This document shows, one piece after another, positions 9,006-19,431 of a stretch of 64,000 nt of DNA. Source of the stretch: Croceicoccus sp. Ery15 (lineage in GTDB: Bacteria > Pseudomonadota > Alphaproteobacteria > Sphingomonadales > Sphingomonadaceae); contig NZ_CP087588.1 in the NCBI RefSeq assembly GCF_020985305.1, positions 124,001-188,000 on the forward strand. Reading direction: 5' to 3'. Below the pieces are notes generated by a model, which was given only the letters and a program-made list of their open reading frames with translations, was not told where the DNA came from and searched no databases. A program made the position numbers and the translations under genes. Each line of letters starts with the position of its first letter. The first letter of the stretch is position 1.

Positions 9006-9292
9006 TGTGCGTTCCTTTCCTTCATCATGCGTTCCAGCTCGGCCAGCTTCAGATTGTCGGATTCCTGGTCCGCGATCAGCCGGGGCTTGGAAAATTCGTC
9101 ATTGTCTGCGGCGACCAGTCGCTCGACTGTGTCCATCCTCTCGTCGAGGCGGCGGGCAAGACGATAAAGCTCGTCGAGCATCTCCTCGTCACCCTGCGTC
9201 AGGGTGGGGGCAGTCTTCCACTTGGTCACATAGTGAAAGATCATGCCCGGCAAGACGACGAAGATGCAGATAATTGCAAGAAAGCCTTCCAC
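9002..9292 (-). CDS. pspB: Phage shock protein B
   Basis: 96 residues: an N-terminal membrane helix (FLAIICIFVVLPGMIFHYV), TKWK, then an acidic/leucine-rich helix with EEMLDELYRLARRLDERMDTVERLV, the PspB pattern. The tail (DNDEFSKPRLIADQESDNLKL) is longer than in enterobacterial PspB. It lies 4 bases after pspA and overlaps pspC, so the three are co-translated. Confidence 0.93.
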   Translation of the reverse strand: MEGFLAIICIFVVLPGMIFHYVTKWKTAPTLTQGDEEMLDELYRLARRLDERMDTVERLVAADNDEFSKPRLIADQESDNLKLAELERMMKERNAQ

Positions 9293-9296
9293 GGGA

Positions 9297-10271
9297 TCAA
9301 TCCTCCTTCTTCGCGGTCGGGTTGCCCATGGCGCGCTTCAGCGCTTCCAGTTCCTCGTCGACCTTGTCGACGGCGGACAGCCCCTCGATCTGTTCGGCAA
9401 GCGTCGGCTCGCCCTTCATGGCAATTCCCAGCGCATCGGCCTGCCCCTCGGCATAATCGACGCGGCGCTCCAGCATTTCAAAGCGGGCCAGCGCCTCGTC
9501 CACGCGCTCGGTAGTCATCAGCTTGCGCAGGCGGACGCGGTTTTCCGCGCTTTCCAGGCGGGCCGCGATCATCGACTGGCGGCTACGCGCCTCGCGCAGG
9601 CGCTGCTGCAGCTTGGCGATGTCTTCCTCATTGGCGCGCAGGCTCTGTTCCAGCACGTCCATTTCGTCGGCCAGCTGCTTGGCCAGATCGGTCGCCTTGC
9701 GCTTTTCCAGCAGAGCGGCGCGGGCCAGATCCTCGCGGTCCTTGGACAGGGCCAGCTGCGCCTTGTCGGCCCAGTCGGCCTGCAACCGCTCCAGCTTCAC
9801 CGCGTGACGCTGCATTTCCTTCTGGTCGGCGATGGTGCGGGCGGCGCCTGCACGAACTTCGACCAGCGTTTCCTCCATCTCGACGATGATCATGCGGATC
9901 ATCTTTTCGGGATCGTCGGCCTTCTCGATCATATCCGAGAAGTTGGCGGCAATGATGTCACGGGTGCGTGAAAATATTCCCATCAATTGGGCTCCGTTCT
10001 GCCTCAGGCTGTTGCCGCCGCGAAAGCGGATCGGCTCTTCATCGTCATAGTCGCGCTGGCGGCGCGGTTCACCCCGGTCGCGATCCGATTTCAGGCGGGC
10101 GACCTCGCGCTCGAAGCGCGACGCGGCCTTCCGGTCGATTGATGGCCGATCGATCGATAACCGGTCTCCGGTTTCCCCGTCGTCGGTCCACGGCGTATCG
10201 GCCAGCTTGCGGGCATCGTCATCGGCCTGCATCTTGCCCGTTTCGGGTGAAAGCTTGTTCTTGTCGTCCAT
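9297..10271 (-). CDS. pspA: Phage shock protein A (possible 96-residue N-terminal extension)
   Basis: From the internal ATG at 9983 the product is a normal 228-residue PspA/IM30: MGIFSRTRDIIAANFSDMIEKADDPEK followed by long coiled coils. It is a peripheral inner-membrane protein that maintains membrane integrity and binds PspF. The frame stays open upstream to an ATG at 10271, adding 96 mostly charged residues with no PspA similarity. Both starts have ribosome sites (GAAGAGGA before 10271; CGGAG before 9983), so two products are possible. The conserved domain begins at 9983, which is the safer start. Confidence 0.93.
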   Translation of the reverse strand: MDDKNKLSPETGKMQADDDARKLADTPWTDDGETGDRLSIDRPSIDRKAASRFEREVARLKSDRDRGEPRRQRDYDDEEPIRFRGGNSLRQNGAQLMGIFSRTRDIIAANFSDMIEKADDPEKMIRMIIVEMEETLVEVRAGAARTIADQKEMQRHAVKLERLQADWADKAQLALSKDREDLARAALLEKRKATDLAKQLADEMDVLEQSLRANEEDIAKLQQRLREARSRQSMIAARLESAENRVRLRKLMTTERVDEALARFEMLERRVDYAEGQADALGIAMKGEPTLAEQIEGLSAVDKVDEELEALKRAMGNPTAKKED

Positions 10272-10296
10272 AGCGTCCTCTTCAGGGATATCTGCT

Positions 10297-10482
10297 TCAG
10301 GCCAGCACGTAACCGAAAGCCGCAGGGGCCTTGGCCGGCGTTACCAGCTTGATGTCGCAGACCGGCGGAAGCGAGCAGGTCATGTCACGCACCGCATAGG
10401 CGCTGAGCGAAAGCATCGCGATCGCAGCGAGAATGCTGGTGGCAACTGGACCGATCGGGCCGGATTGGCGAAAACTAAACAT
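10297..10482 (-). CDS. Predicted 61-residue membrane microprotein, first ORF of psp transcript
   Basis: The ORF begins MFSFRQSGPIGPVATSILAAI, has one hydrophobic helix (about 13-32) and ends with a Cys-containing segment (DMTCSLPPVCDIKL) and AFGYVLA. A GGGGA ribosome site lies six bases before the ATG. The sigma-54 promoter at 10518-10533 predicts a transcript start near 10507, so this ORF would be the first one translated. I do not recognise a family. It could be an export signal peptide product or a small regulator. Confidence 0.6.
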   Translation of the reverse strand: MFSFRQSGPIGPVATSILAAIAMLSLSAYAVRDMTCSLPPVCDIKLVTPAKAPAAFGYVLA

Positions 10483-10517
10483 GATGTCCCCACATCTTCG
10501 AACTATGCCAGATACTA

Positions 10518-10533
10518 TGCAGGGAGCGTGCCA
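10518..10533 (-). promoter_or_regulatory. Sigma-54 promoter (-24/-12) of the psp operon
   Basis: On the minus strand the sequence is TGGCAC, 5 bases, CTGCA, compared with the consensus TGGCAC-N5-TTGCA (one mismatch in the -12 element). It points toward pspA and lies opposite pspF, the enhancer-binding protein that activates such promoters. The AT-rich stretch between 10537 and 10566 is the likely site for PspF and a DNA-bending protein, though I cannot mark exact sites. Confidence 0.85.
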
Positions 10534-10634
10534 ACTCGATATAAGTGTTATATTACAATTACTTGTGAGATCGCTGTGGCGACAGGCGTCGAAAATATTG
10601 CCAAGAGTTGGGAAAATGCGCTAACTTCTGGTCA

Positions 10635-11681
10635 ATGGATCGGGGAAAGCAGTTTGTCGGCCAGTCACAGGCCATTCTCGACGCGGTCGAACGGGCCAGT
10701 CGCGCCGCTGCATTGTCGCGCCCCGTCCTTGTAATCGGTGAGCGCGGCACTGGCAAAGAGCTGATCGCCGAACGACTTCACCATCTGTCCGACCGCTGGG
10801 GCGAACCGCTGGTCGTCATGAACTGCGCCGCATTGCCCGAGACTTTGATCGAAGCCGAATTGTTCGGGCACGAGGCGGGGGCCTTTACCGGCGCATCCAA
10901 GGCGCGGGCAGGGCGGTTCGAGGAAGCCGATGGCGGCACATTGTTTCTGGACGAGCTGGGCACATTATCGATGGCGGCGCAGGAACGCCTGTTGCGCGCG
11001 GTCGAATATGGCGAGGTTACGCGCATCGGCGCATCGCGCCCCACGACGGTCGATGTGCGCATCGTGGCCGCCACGAACGAGGATCTGCCGACATTGGCCG
11101 AACGCGGCGAATTCCGCGCCGACTTGCTCGACCGGCTGAGTTTCGAGGTGATCACCCTGCCGCCCCTGCGTGCGCGTGAGGGCGATGTCGTGGTGATCGC
11201 CGATTTCTTCGGACGGCGCATGGCGGCCGAATTGCTGTGGGACGACTGGCCGGGCTTTTCCGACAGCGTGATGGAGCAGCTGGAAGCCTACCCGTGGCCC
11301 GGCAATGTGCGCGAATTGCGCAATGTGATCGAACGTGCGGTCTATCGCTGGGACGACTGGAAGACGCCCGTCGGCTCGGTGGTGTTCGATCCCTTCGCCT
11401 CGCCATGGGCGCCAAGGGCGTCGCAGCGCGCAGCGACCGGCAGAAGCGATCCCTTGCCGCCGGTCGAATTGAAACCGGTGTTCGACTTTGCCGCCGTTAC
11501 CGATTTGCGCGCGGCGGTCGACGGGCACGAACGGGCCATCGTCGAATCCGCGCTCGACCGGCATCGCTGGAACCAGCGCCGCGCGGCCGAAGCCCTGGGG
11601 CTCAGCTATGACCAGTTGCGCCATTGCATCCGCAAGCACGGGCTGAACGAGGCGGATGCCGAAGGCGGGAAGGCGGCCTGA
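10635..11681 (+). CDS. pspF: Sigma-54 enhancer-binding protein PspF
   Basis: 348 residues from the ATG at 10635 (a TTG at 10608 is in frame but has no support). It lacks an N-terminal receiver domain, as PspF does. The AAA+ domain has Walker A GERGTGKE (35-42), the sigma-54 contact loop GAFTGA (82-87), Walker B GGTLFLDEL and an arginine-finger region. A Fis-type helix-turn-helix ends the protein (HRWNQRRAAEALGLSYDQLR). It activates the divergent psp promoter and is held inactive by PspA. Confidence 0.95.
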   Translation: MDRGKQFVGQSQAILDAVERASRAAALSRPVLVIGERGTGKELIAERLHHLSDRWGEPLVVMNCAALPETLIEAELFGHEAGAFTGASKARAGRFEEADGGTLFLDELGTLSMAAQERLLRAVEYGEVTRIGASRPTTVDVRIVAATNEDLPTLAERGEFRADLLDRLSFEVITLPPLRAREGDVVVIADFFGRRMAAELLWDDWPGFSDSVMEQLEAYPWPGNVRELRNVIERAVYRWDDWKTPVGSVVFDPFASPWAPRASQRAATGRSDPLPPVELKPVFDFAAVTDLRAAVDGHERAIVESALDRHRWNQRRAAEALGLSYDQLRHCIRKHGLNEADAEGGKAA

Positions 11682-11837
11682 ACGCGCAAACTGCCGGTCG
11701 ATCCGGCTTGCTTTTTGCGCATCGCGCGCCTATCTGACGACTCATCCCGACATTGTCGCGCACAAAGCCGGGCCGGCACCGCAAGGTTCCGGCGCGCTTT
11801 TTCGTATTCGCGGCATAGAGGTCCAACAAGGAATGGC

Positions 11838-12413
11838 ATGACCGATATCGCGCGTCTCACCGATCTGATCGAACAGGAAGTCAAAGCTTCCGGCTTCGAA
11901 CTCGTGCGCGTGAAACTGTTCGGTTCGGATGACGAGCGGACCTTGCAGATCATGGCCGAGAACCCCGAAACGGGTCAGCTGGTCATCGACCAGTGCATGG
12001 CGATCTCGCGCAGGGTGTCTGATGCGATCGACGCGCGCGAGGAAGCGGGCGACGAGCTGATCGAGGGCGCATACCGGCTGGAGGTTTCCTCTCCCGGTAT
12101 CGACCGCCCGCTGACCCGAGCCAAGGATTTCGCGAACTGGATCGGGCACGAGGCGCGGATTACCCTGTCCAAGGATGCCGAGGCTCCCGCAGGGAACAAG
12201 CGCACGTTTCAGGGCGATCTGGCCGCGTTCGATGACGGGATGGTCACGGTCGAGGATAAGAAGCTGGGCACGGTGACGATGCCGCTGGCCGATATTCACT
12301 CGGCCAAGCTGATGCTGACCGACCGGCTGATCAAGTCGACCGTCCCGCTGGACACCACCGGCGCGGACGAGGTGGAAGAAGTCGAGGATATGTCGGAAGA
12401 GGACGCAGAGTAG
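11838..12413 (+). CDS. rimP: Ribosome maturation factor RimP
   Basis: 191 residues: MTDIARLTDLIEQEVKASGFELVRVKLFG, the central GAYRLEVSSPGIDRPL motif and an acidic C-terminal tail (ADEVEEVEDMSEEDAE). RimP assists 30S subunit assembly. I chose the ATG at 11838 because AAGGAATGG precedes it; upstream in-frame codons do not resemble RimP. It heads the rimP-nusA-ylxR-infB operon, nusA starting 83 bases later. Confidence 0.96.
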   Translation: MTDIARLTDLIEQEVKASGFELVRVKLFGSDDERTLQIMAENPETGQLVIDQCMAISRRVSDAIDAREEAGDELIEGAYRLEVSSPGIDRPLTRAKDFANWIGHEARITLSKDAEAPAGNKRTFQGDLAAFDDGMVTVEDKKLGTVTMPLADIHSAKLMLTDRLIKSTVPLDTTGADEVEEVEDMSEEDAE

Positions 12414-12496
12414 GACTCGCGCTTTCGACGGCAAACCATTATGCGGCGGGCCACCAATGGGGCCTTTGCCGGAATTGAACAGGGAAGACGATTAAC

Positions 12497-14161
12497 ATGG
12501 CGAATGCGATTTCGGCGAACCGCGCAGAGCTTCTGGCGATTGCCAATGCGGTGGCCAGCGAAAAGATGATCGACAAGTCCATCGTGATCGAAGCGATGGA
12601 AGAAGCGATCCAGAAGAGCGCGCGCAACCGCTATGGCGCCGAGAATGACATTCGCGCCAAGCTGGACCCGCAAACCGGCGACCTTCGCCTGTGGCGCGTC
12701 GTGGAAGTCGTCGAAGAGGTCGAGGACTATTTCAAGCAGGTTTCGGTCGAGCAGGCGCAGAAGCTGCAGGATGGCGCGCAGGTCGGTGACTTCATCGTCG
12801 ATCCGCTGCCGCCCGTCGATCTGGGCCGCATCGACGCGCAGTCGGCAAAGCAGGTGATCTTCCAGAAGGTCCGCGATGCCGAGCGCGAACGCCAGTACGA
12901 GGAATTCAAGGACCGCGCGAGCGAAGTGATCACCGGCGTGATCAAGTCGGTCGAATTCGGCCATGTGATCGTAAACCTCGGCCGCGCCGAAGGCATTATC
13001 CGCCGCGACCAGCAGATCCCGCGCGAAGTCGCCCGCGTGGGCGAACGCGTCCGTGCCCTGATCATGAAGGTCGAGCGGTCGAACCGCGGCCCGCAGATTT
13101 TCCTGAGCCGCGCGCACCCCGAATTCATGAAGAAGCTGTTCGCGCAGGAAGTGCCCGAAATTTACGACGGCATCATCCAGATCAAGGCCGCCGCCCGTGA
13201 TCCGGGTTCGCGCGCGAAGATCGGCGTGATCAGCCATGACAGCAGCATCGACCCCGTCGGCGCCTGCGTCGGCATGAAGGGCAGCCGCGTTCAGGCCGTC
13301 GTGCAGGAACTGCAGGGCGAGAAGATCGACATCATCCCGTGGAGCGAGGACACCGCGACTTTCGTCGTCAACGCGCTTCAGCCCGCGACCGTCAGCCGCG
13401 TCGTCATCGACGAGGAAGAGGGCCGTATCGAAGTCGTCGTTCCCGACGACCAGCTGTCGCTGGCCATCGGTCGCCGCGGCCAGAACGTGCGTCTGGCCAG
13501 CCAGTTGACCGAAAGCCAGATCGACATCATGACCGAGGCGGAATCGAGCGAGAAGCGTTCGAAGGAATTCGCCGAGCGTTCCAAGATGTTCGAGGAAGAG
13601 CTGGACGTCGACGAGACCCTGTCGCAGCTGCTGGTGGCCGAAGGCTTCACCGAGCTGGAAGAAGTCGCCTATGTCGAGCGTGACGAGCTGGCCGCCATCG
13701 AAGGCTTCGACGAAGACCTTGCCGAAGAGCTGCAGTCGCGTGCTGTCGAGGCGCTGGAGCGCCGCGAGGAAACCTTCCGCACCGCCCGCCGCGAGATGGG
13801 GGTAGAGGACGCGCTGGCCGAAATCCCGCATCTGAGCGAGGAAATGCTGGTCGTGCTGGGCAATGCCGGTATCCTGACGCTGGACGATCTGGCCGACCTC
13901 GCCACCGACGAGCTGATCGCCAAGCGCCGCGAAGGCCCGCGTCGCCGTGGTGGTCCCGATAAGGGCCCGCCGATGAAGCGCGACCGTCGCCCCGAAGACA
14001 AGGGCGGCGTGCTGGGCGCGTACGGTTTGACCGAAGAGCAGGGCAACGAGATCATCATGGCGGCCCGCGCGCACTGGTTTGAAGATGAAGTCGAAGCGGT
14101 AAGCGCGCCTGCCACCGACGAGAACACGCAGGAGGCCGCCGATGCGGACTCCGAACAATGA
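12497..14161 (+). CDS. nusA: Transcription termination/antitermination factor NusA
   Basis: 554 residues: the N-terminal RNA polymerase-binding domain (to about residue 130), an S1 domain ([27 protein letters not shown]), two KH domains ([40 protein letters not shown]) and C-terminal helix-hairpin repeats typical of alphaproteobacteria. It controls pausing and termination. The stop overlaps the next gene by 20 bases, indicating coupling. Confidence 0.98.
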   Translation: MANAISANRAELLAIANAVASEKMIDKSIVIEAMEEAIQKSARNRYGAENDIRAKLDPQTGDLRLWRVVEVVEEVEDYFKQVSVEQAQKLQDGAQVGDFIVDPLPPVDLGRIDAQSAKQVIFQKVRDAERERQYEEFKDRASEVITGVIKSVEFGHVIVNLGRAEGIIRRDQQIPREVARVGERVRALIMKVERSNRGPQIFLSRAHPEFMKKLFAQEVPEIYDGIIQIKAAARDPGSRAKIGVISHDSSIDPVGACVGMKGSRVQAVVQELQGEKIDIIPWSEDTATFVVNALQPATVSRVVIDEEEGRIEVVVPDDQLSLAIGRRGQNVRLASQLTESQIDIMTEAESSEKRSKEFAERSKMFEEELDVDETLSQLLVAEGFTELEEVAYVERDELAAIEGFDEDLAEELQSRAVEALERREETFRTARREMGVEDALAEIPHLSEEMLVVLGNAGILTLDDLADLATDELIAKRREGPRRRGGPDKGPPMKRDRRPEDKGGVLGAYGLTEEQGNEIIMAARAHWFEDEVEAVSAPATDENTQEAADADSEQ

Positions 14162-14936
14162 GACCCTAACGTCCGACATCGACGGTAAGGCGGCCGAATT
14201 CGACGAGGTCGCCGTCACCCGCCGCAGCAGCGCGCGGGGCGATGGTCCTATGCGCAAATGCGTGATCACGGGCCGCATCGCTCCGCGTGAGGAATTGCTG
14301 CGGCTGGCGATGGGGCCCGATGCCAATGGCAGGCCCAGCGTGCTGCCCGACGCCCATGCCAAGGCGCCGGGGCGCGGCGCATGGATCGGCGTGACGCGCG
14401 CCGAACTTGAAGAAGCGATCGCCAAGGGCCATCTGAAGGGTGCGCTGGCGCGTGGCTTCAAGGGCGCGCCGCCGGCCATTCCGGACGATCTGCCCGATCT
14501 GGCACAGCAGGCGCTCACCCGTTCGCTGACCGACCGGCTGGGTATAGAATACCGCGCCGGCAACGTGCTGGCAGGGTCCGACCGCATTGCCGAAGCGGCA
14601 CGCATGGGCAAGGTCTGGTGGCTGGCCCATGCCAGCGATGCAGGCGGCGACGGATCGCGCCGTCTGGACCAGGCATGGCGCGTGGGAGAGGAAAAAGAGG
14701 GCTCAGGCCTTTCAGGCATACGCTTGCCTCTGGACCGGATGGCGCTGTCTGTGGCATTGGGCCGCGACAATACCGTCCATCTGGCGTTGACCGATCGTGC
14801 CGCCGCCGGACGTGTTTCGACCTTGCTTGCAAGGCTCAACCGATACCTTGGGCATGATGGTGCACCGCCGTCTGCCGCCGGAAATGCCGGGTCGGACCAC
14901 CGGGGGCCTGCCGCGCCGCAGGCCAGCGAACCGTAA
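14142..14936 (+). CDS. YlxR (DUF448)/L7Ae-like RNA-binding protein
   Basis: 264 residues with two parts: a DUF448/YlxR domain (MRKCVITGRIAPREELLRLAMGPD ... GRGAWIGVTRAELEEAI) and a C-terminal L7Ae-like region (LTDRLGIEYRAGNVLAGSD ... LDRMALSVALGRDNTVHLAL). The usual place of such fusions is between nusA and infB, as here. The proposed role is RNA binding linked to ribosome or RNase P function. The last 40 residues are low-complexity. Confidence 0.92.
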   Translation: MRTPNNETLTSDIDGKAAEFDEVAVTRRSSARGDGPMRKCVITGRIAPREELLRLAMGPDANGRPSVLPDAHAKAPGRGAWIGVTRAELEEAIAKGHLKGALARGFKGAPPAIPDDLPDLAQQALTRSLTDRLGIEYRAGNVLAGSDRIAEAARMGKVWWLAHASDAGGDGSRRLDQAWRVGEEKEGSGLSGIRLPLDRMALSVALGRDNTVHLALTDRAAAGRVSTLLARLNRYLGHDGAPPSAAGNAGSDHRGPAAPQASEP

Positions 14937-15039
14937 AGGCGGGCGCGTTCGGCGCACCTGCACAGGCGGGCCGCAGCAGATGACGACGCCGGATGCGGCG
15001 TGACGACGAAGACGATTTTGATAGGGCTTTTTGACCAGT

Positions 15040-17652
15040 ATGAGCGATAACGACAACAACACCCGGACCCGCAAGCCGCTTGGATTGAAGCGTGCGGTGG
15101 ACGCGGGCGAGGTCAAGCAGACCTTTAGCCATGGCCGCACCAACAAGGTCGCGGTCGAGGTGAAGCGCAAGCGCAAGATCCTGAAGCCGGGCGAGGCCGC
15201 GCCGGCTCCCGCGCCTGCGCCCGAACCGGCAGCCAAGGCTCCTGCGCCCGCCGCAGCCCCTCAACCCGCGCCCGCTCCGGTCGCTAAAAAGCCCGCGCCC
15301 AAGCGCCCCGCGCCCAGCGACGAGACGCCGCAGGAGCGCGTCGCCCGCCTTCAGCGCGAGGCCGAGGAAGATCGCCTGAAGCTGGCCGAGGAAGCCCGCC
15401 GCCGCGAGGAAGAGGCCAAGGCGAAGGCTATCGAGGAAGAGAAACAGCGCGCCGAAGCCAATCGCGAGGCCGAAGCCGAAGCGGAAGCGAAAAAGGCCGC
15501 CGAGGCAGAGGCCGCCAAGGCAGCCGAACAGGAAGCCCCGGCCGCAGCCGAAACCGGCGAACCCCCCGTTGAGGCCGAAGCCGAAACCGCGCCCGGCGAC
15601 GATGGCGATGGCGAAGCCGTGCCCGCGCCGCGCAAGTTCACGCCGGTCAAGCGTCCCGAGCCCAAGAAGCCCGAGAAAAAGCCTGCCGCCGACAAGAAGG
15701 GCGGCGCCCGCGATGCACGCGGCGATACGCGCAATGCCGAAGCCAAGGGCGCGGACCGTCGCCGTGGCGGCAAGCTGACCGTGAACCGCGCGCTGAACGA
15801 TGACGAGGGTGCGCGTGCGCGCAGCCTTGCCGCGCTGAAGCGTGCGCGGGAAAAGGAACGCCGTTCGCAATATCGCGGCCAGCAGCAGCAGCGTGAAAAG
15901 CAGGTGCGCGACGTGATCGTGCCCGAAGCCATCACCGTGCAGGAACTGGCCAACCGCATGGCCGAAAAGGGCGCGGATCTGGTGAAGGCCCTGTTCAACA
16001 TGGGCATGATGGTCACCGTCAACCAGACGATCGATCAGGACACCGCCGAATTGCTGGTCGAGGAATTCGGCCACAATATCGAACGCGTGTCGGAAAGCGA
16101 TGTCGATATCGACAATACCGTCGACGTCGATCCCGAAGAAACGCTGAAGCCGCGTCCTCCGGTCGTGACCATCATGGGCCATGTCGACCACGGCAAGACC
16201 AGCCTGCTCGACGCGCTGCGCGGTACCGATGTGACCGCGGGCGAAGCGGGCGGCATCACGCAGCATATCGGCGCCTATCAGATCAAGACCAAGGGCGGTG
16301 ACCTGATCACCTTCCTCGATACGCCGGGCCACGAAGCCTTTACCGAAATGCGCGCGCGCGGTGCCAATGTGACGGATATCGTCATTCTGGTGGTCGCTGC
16401 CGACGACGGGCTGATGCCGCAGACGATCGAGGCGATCAATCACACCAAGGCGGCGGGCGTGCCGATGATCGTGGCGATCAACAAGATCGACAAGGACGAG
16501 GCGAACCCGCAAAAGATCCGCGAACGTCTGCTGGAGCACGAAATCATCGTCGAAGCCATGAGCGGTGACGTGATGGATGTAGAGGTATCGGCCAAGAAGA
16601 AGATCGGCCTCGACAAGCTGCTCGACGCGATCGCGCTGCAGGCCGAACTGCTGGAGCTGAAAGCCAATCCCGACCGCGACGCCGAGGCGACCGTGATCGA
16701 GGCGCAGCTCGACAAGGGCAAGGGCCCGCTGGCGACCGTTCTGGTCACGCGCGGCACGCTGCGGCGTGGCGATGTGTTCGTTGTCGGCACCGAAAGCGGC
16801 CGTGTCCGCGCGCTGCATGACGACAAGGGTCGTCAGGTGAAGGAAGCCGGTCCCTCGACCCCGGTCGAAGTGCTGGGTCTGGGCGGCGTGCCGCGTGCCG
16901 GCGACACATTGTCGGTGGTCGAGAACGAGCAGCGCGCCCGCGAGGTTGCGGCCTATCGTACAGAAAAGGCGAACGAGAAGCGCACCGCCATGCCGGTCAG
17001 CAATTTCGAGAACATGTTCTCGGCGTTGAAGAGCGAGATGGTTGAGTTCCCCGTCGTCATCAAGGCGGACGTGCAGGGTTCGGTCGAGGCGATTTCGACC
17101 GCTCTTGCCAAGATCTCGAACGATCTGATCAAGGTCCGCGTCCTGCATTCGGGCGTGGGTGCCATCACCGAAAGCGACGTGACGCTGGCGGCGGCATCGG
17201 GCGCTCCGATCATCGGCTTTAACGTGCGTCCCAATGCCAAGGCGCGCCAGCAGATGGAAAAGGACAAGGTGGAGATGATGTATTACGACGTCATCTATCA
17301 CCTGACCGAGGAAATCGCGAAGCGCATGGCAGGCGAGCTTGGTCCCGAGCGGATCGAGAACGTGGTCGGCCGTGCGAGCATCAAGCAGGTGTTCCCTGCG
17401 GGCAAGAAGGACAAGGCGGCCGGTCTGCTGGTCGAGGAAGGCGTCATCCGCAAGGGTCTGTTCGCCCGTCTCACCCGCAACGATGTCATCGTTTCGGCGA
17501 CCTCCATCGCCTCGCTGCGTCGTTTCAAGGACGACGTGGACGAGGTCCGCGCGGGTCTGGAATGCGGCGTGGTGCTGGAAGACACGAACGACATCAAGCC
17601 GGGAGACCAGCTGGAAGTCTTTGAGGTCGAGGAACGCGAGCGCGTTCTGTAA
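15040..17652 (+). CDS. infB: Translation initiation factor IF-2
   Basis: About 870 residues. A long Ala/Glu/Lys-rich N-terminal region (to about residue 285) precedes the IF-2 N2 region ([30 protein letters not shown]), the GTPase domain (GHVDHGKT near residue 380, DTPGH, NKID), and domains II to IV. It loads initiator tRNA on the 30S subunit. ATG at 15040 is preferred over TTG at 15031. A stem-loop with GTGGCGGCAGG pairing to CCTGCTGCCAC follows the stop. Confidence 0.98.
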   Translation: MSDNDNNTRTRKPLGLKRAVDAGEVKQTFSHGRTNKVAVEVKRKRKILKPGEAAPAPAPAPEPAAKAPAPAAAPQPAPAPVAKKPAPKRPAPSDETPQERVARLQREAEEDRLKLAEEARRREEEAKAKAIEEEKQRAEANREAEAEAEAKKAAEAEAAKAAEQEAPAAAETGEPPVEAEAETAPGDDGDGEAVPAPRKFTPVKRPEPKKPEKKPAADKKGGARDARGDTRNAEAKGADRRRGGKLTVNRALNDDEGARARSLAALKRAREKERRSQYRGQQQQREKQVRDVIVPEAITVQELANRMAEKGADLVKALFNMGMMVTVNQTIDQDTAELLVEEFGHNIERVSESDVDIDNTVDVDPEETLKPRPPVVTIMGHVDHGKTSLLDALRGTDVTAGEAGGITQHIGAYQIKTKGGDLITFLDTPGHEAFTEMRARGANVTDIVILVVAADDGLMPQTIEAINHTKAAGVPMIVAINKIDKDEANPQKIRERLLEHEIIVEAMSGDVMDVEVSAKKKIGLDKLLDAIALQAELLELKANPDRDAEATVIEAQLDKGKGPLATVLVTRGTLRRGDVFVVGTESGRVRALHDDKGRQVKEAGPSTPVEVLGLGGVPRAGDTLSVVENEQRAREVAAYRTEKANEKRTAMPVSNFENMFSALKSEMVEFPVVIKADVQGSVEAISTALAKISNDLIKVRVLHSGVGAITESDVTLAAASGAPIIGFNVRPNAKARQQMEKDKVEMMYYDVIYHLTEEIAKRMAGELGPERIENVVGRASIKQVFPAGKKDKAAGLLVEEGVIRKGLFARLTRNDVIVSATSIASLRRFKDDVDEVRAGLECGVVLEDTNDIKPGDQLEVFEVEERERVL

Positions 17653-17734
17653 CCCCAAGTGTAACGGCGTGGCGGCAGGTGGGTGCTGATCCTGCCTGCT
17701 GCCACACAACGCACGCCCGGCGAAGGAGCCGACC

Positions 17735-18271
17735 ATGCCCCGCTATGCCGCCTTCTTTGCCAGCATGAATGTCGGCGGCAACCGGCTTAAAATGACCGAT
17801 CTGCGCGATGCGCTGGAGCGTGAGAATCTGGAGGACGTCGAGACCGTCGTTGCCAGCGGGAACGTGCTGTTCTCTTTCGACGAGCGGCCCAGCGAGGGGC
17901 TGTCCGAAATGCTGGCCTTTATCGTGAAGGACCGCTTCGGCTTTGACACTTTCGCCGCCGTGCGCAGCAAGGAAGAGGTGTGCGCCGCGATCGAGCGCAA
18001 CCCTTTCCACGGAGAGGGTGAGGACAAGCTTGTCCATACGCTTTTCCTCGACGGAGAGGTCGATCCGGACCAGTTCAACGTGCTGACTGCCGCCTATGAA
18101 GGTCGCGGGCCGGAACGGATCGCCATGGGCGAGCGCTGCATCTATGTCGATTATGTCGATGGTGCGGGTAACAGCCGGCTGACCGGCCCTTTTATCCAGC
18201 GCAAGCTGGACCGGCGCTTTACCGCGCGGAACATGGCCTCGCTCAAACGCATATTGGGAAAAATGGACTGA
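17735..18271 (+). CDS. DUF1697 family protein
   Basis: 178 residues, starting at an ATG with a GAAGGAG ribosome site. It matches DUF1697: [38 protein letters not shown] and the terminal [12 protein letters not shown]. The family has no established biochemical role. It sits between infB and rbfA, two bases before rbfA, so it is probably co-transcribed with the ribosome-assembly genes. Confidence 0.9.
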   Translation: MPRYAAFFASMNVGGNRLKMTDLRDALERENLEDVETVVASGNVLFSFDERPSEGLSEMLAFIVKDRFGFDTFAAVRSKEEVCAAIERNPFHGEGEDKLVHTLFLDGEVDPDQFNVLTAAYEGRGPERIAMGERCIYVDYVDGAGNSRLTGPFIQRKLDRRFTARNMASLKRILGKMD

Positions 18272-18273
18272 TC

Positions 18274-18669
18274 ATGGCCCGCAATTCCACCCCCGAACAG
18301 CAATCCGTCCGCGTCCTGAAAGTGGGCGAGCGGGTGCGCCACATCCTGTCCGAACTGCTGTCGCGCGGCGAGGTGCATGACGATACGATATCGTCCCATG
18401 CGGTCAGCGTGACCGAGGTGCGCATGTCGCCCGATCTGCGGCAGGCAAAGGTCTATGTGAAGCCGCTGCTGGGCGCGGACGAGGCAAAGATCGTCAAAGC
18501 GCTGCAGGTCAATACCGCCTTTTTCCAGAAAGAGGTCGCCCAGCGTCTTGGCCTGAAATTTGCGCCCAGGCTGCAATTCCGCGCGGACGAGACCTTTGAC
18601 GAGGCAAGCCGCATCGACCGCCTGCTCGACGATCCGCGCGTCAGGCGCGATCTGGACGAAGACGAATAG
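18274..18669 (+). CDS. rbfA: 30S ribosome-binding factor RbfA
   Basis: 131 residues with the RbfA KH-like fold: [66 protein letters not shown]. It helps mature 16S rRNA and 30S subunits in the cold. The gene follows the DUF1697 stop directly. Confidence 0.96.
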   Translation: MARNSTPEQQSVRVLKVGERVRHILSELLSRGEVHDDTISSHAVSVTEVRMSPDLRQAKVYVKPLLGADEAKIVKALQVNTAFFQKEVAQRLGLKFAPRLQFRADETFDEASRIDRLLDDPRVRRDLDEDE

Positions 18670-18684
18670 GGTCCTGCGCACGCG

Positions 18685-19281
18685 ATGGCGAAGCTCTATT
18701 TCTACTACGCCAGCATGAATGCGGGGAAATCGACCACGCTGCTGCAGGCCGATTTCAACTATCGCGAACGGGGCATGACGACCATGCTGTGGACGGCTGC
18801 GCTGGACGACCGCAGCGCGAAGTCAGGTGGGGGAAAGCCGATCCATTCGCGTATAGGGCTGCAGGCCGACGCGCATCTCTATTGCCCCGATACCGATTTG
18901 TGGGACGCCGTCGCGCCGCTGCATGCGGTAAACCCCATTGCCTGCGTGCTGATCGACGAGGCGCAGTTCCTGTCCGAAGAGCAAGTCTGGCAATGCGCGC
19001 GGCTGTCGGATGAGGCGGGCGTTCCGGTGCTTTGCTATGGCCTGCGGACCGATTTTCGCGGGCGGCTGTTCGAAGGGTCGGCGGCGCTGCTGGGCATTGC
19101 CGACGCGTTGGTCGAACTGAAGGCGGTGTGCCATTGCGGGCGAAAGGCGACGATGAACCTGCGCGTCGATGCACAGGGCAACGCCATCGTCGAAGGCGCG
19201 CAGACCGAGATCGGCGGGAATGACCGTTACGTGGCGCTATGCCGGCGGCATTTTACCGAGGCGGGCTGCCATCCGGGATAG
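18685..19281 (+). CDS. tdk: Thymidine kinase
   Basis: 198 residues. The P-loop SMNAGKST spans residues 10-17, Walker B is VLIDEAQFL, the lasso-type nucleotide loop is present, and a zinc-binding site is suggested by CHCGRKA and CRRH. It phosphorylates thymidine to dTMP in the salvage pathway. It begins 15 bases after rbfA. Confidence 0.95.
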   Translation: MAKLYFYYASMNAGKSTTLLQADFNYRERGMTTMLWTAALDDRSAKSGGGKPIHSRIGLQADAHLYCPDTDLWDAVAPLHAVNPIACVLIDEAQFLSEEQVWQCARLSDEAGVPVLCYGLRTDFRGRLFEGSAALLGIADALVELKAVCHCGRKATMNLRVDAQGNAIVEGAQTEIGGNDRYVALCRRHFTEAGCHPG

Positions 19282-19431
19282 AGCGGGCACCAAACCGCAC
19301 CGCCTGACACAAATTGGTGCACGCCAACACTTGTAAAGATGCTCGGTTCGGGCAAGCATGCGTCGGCTAAGAATATTGGGCAGTAAGAGAGGGGGCTGCG
19401 CAGGGGACTTGGGACTTGTTGGAGTGCGCCT

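Noticed and set aside
12296..14839. 847-codon minus-strand open frame opposite nusA
   Set aside because: Shadow of high-GC coding; no family features, and nusA is certain on the plus strand.
14836..17736. 966-codon minus-strand open frame opposite infB
   Set aside because: Composition artefact with low-complexity runs; infB is clear on the other strand.
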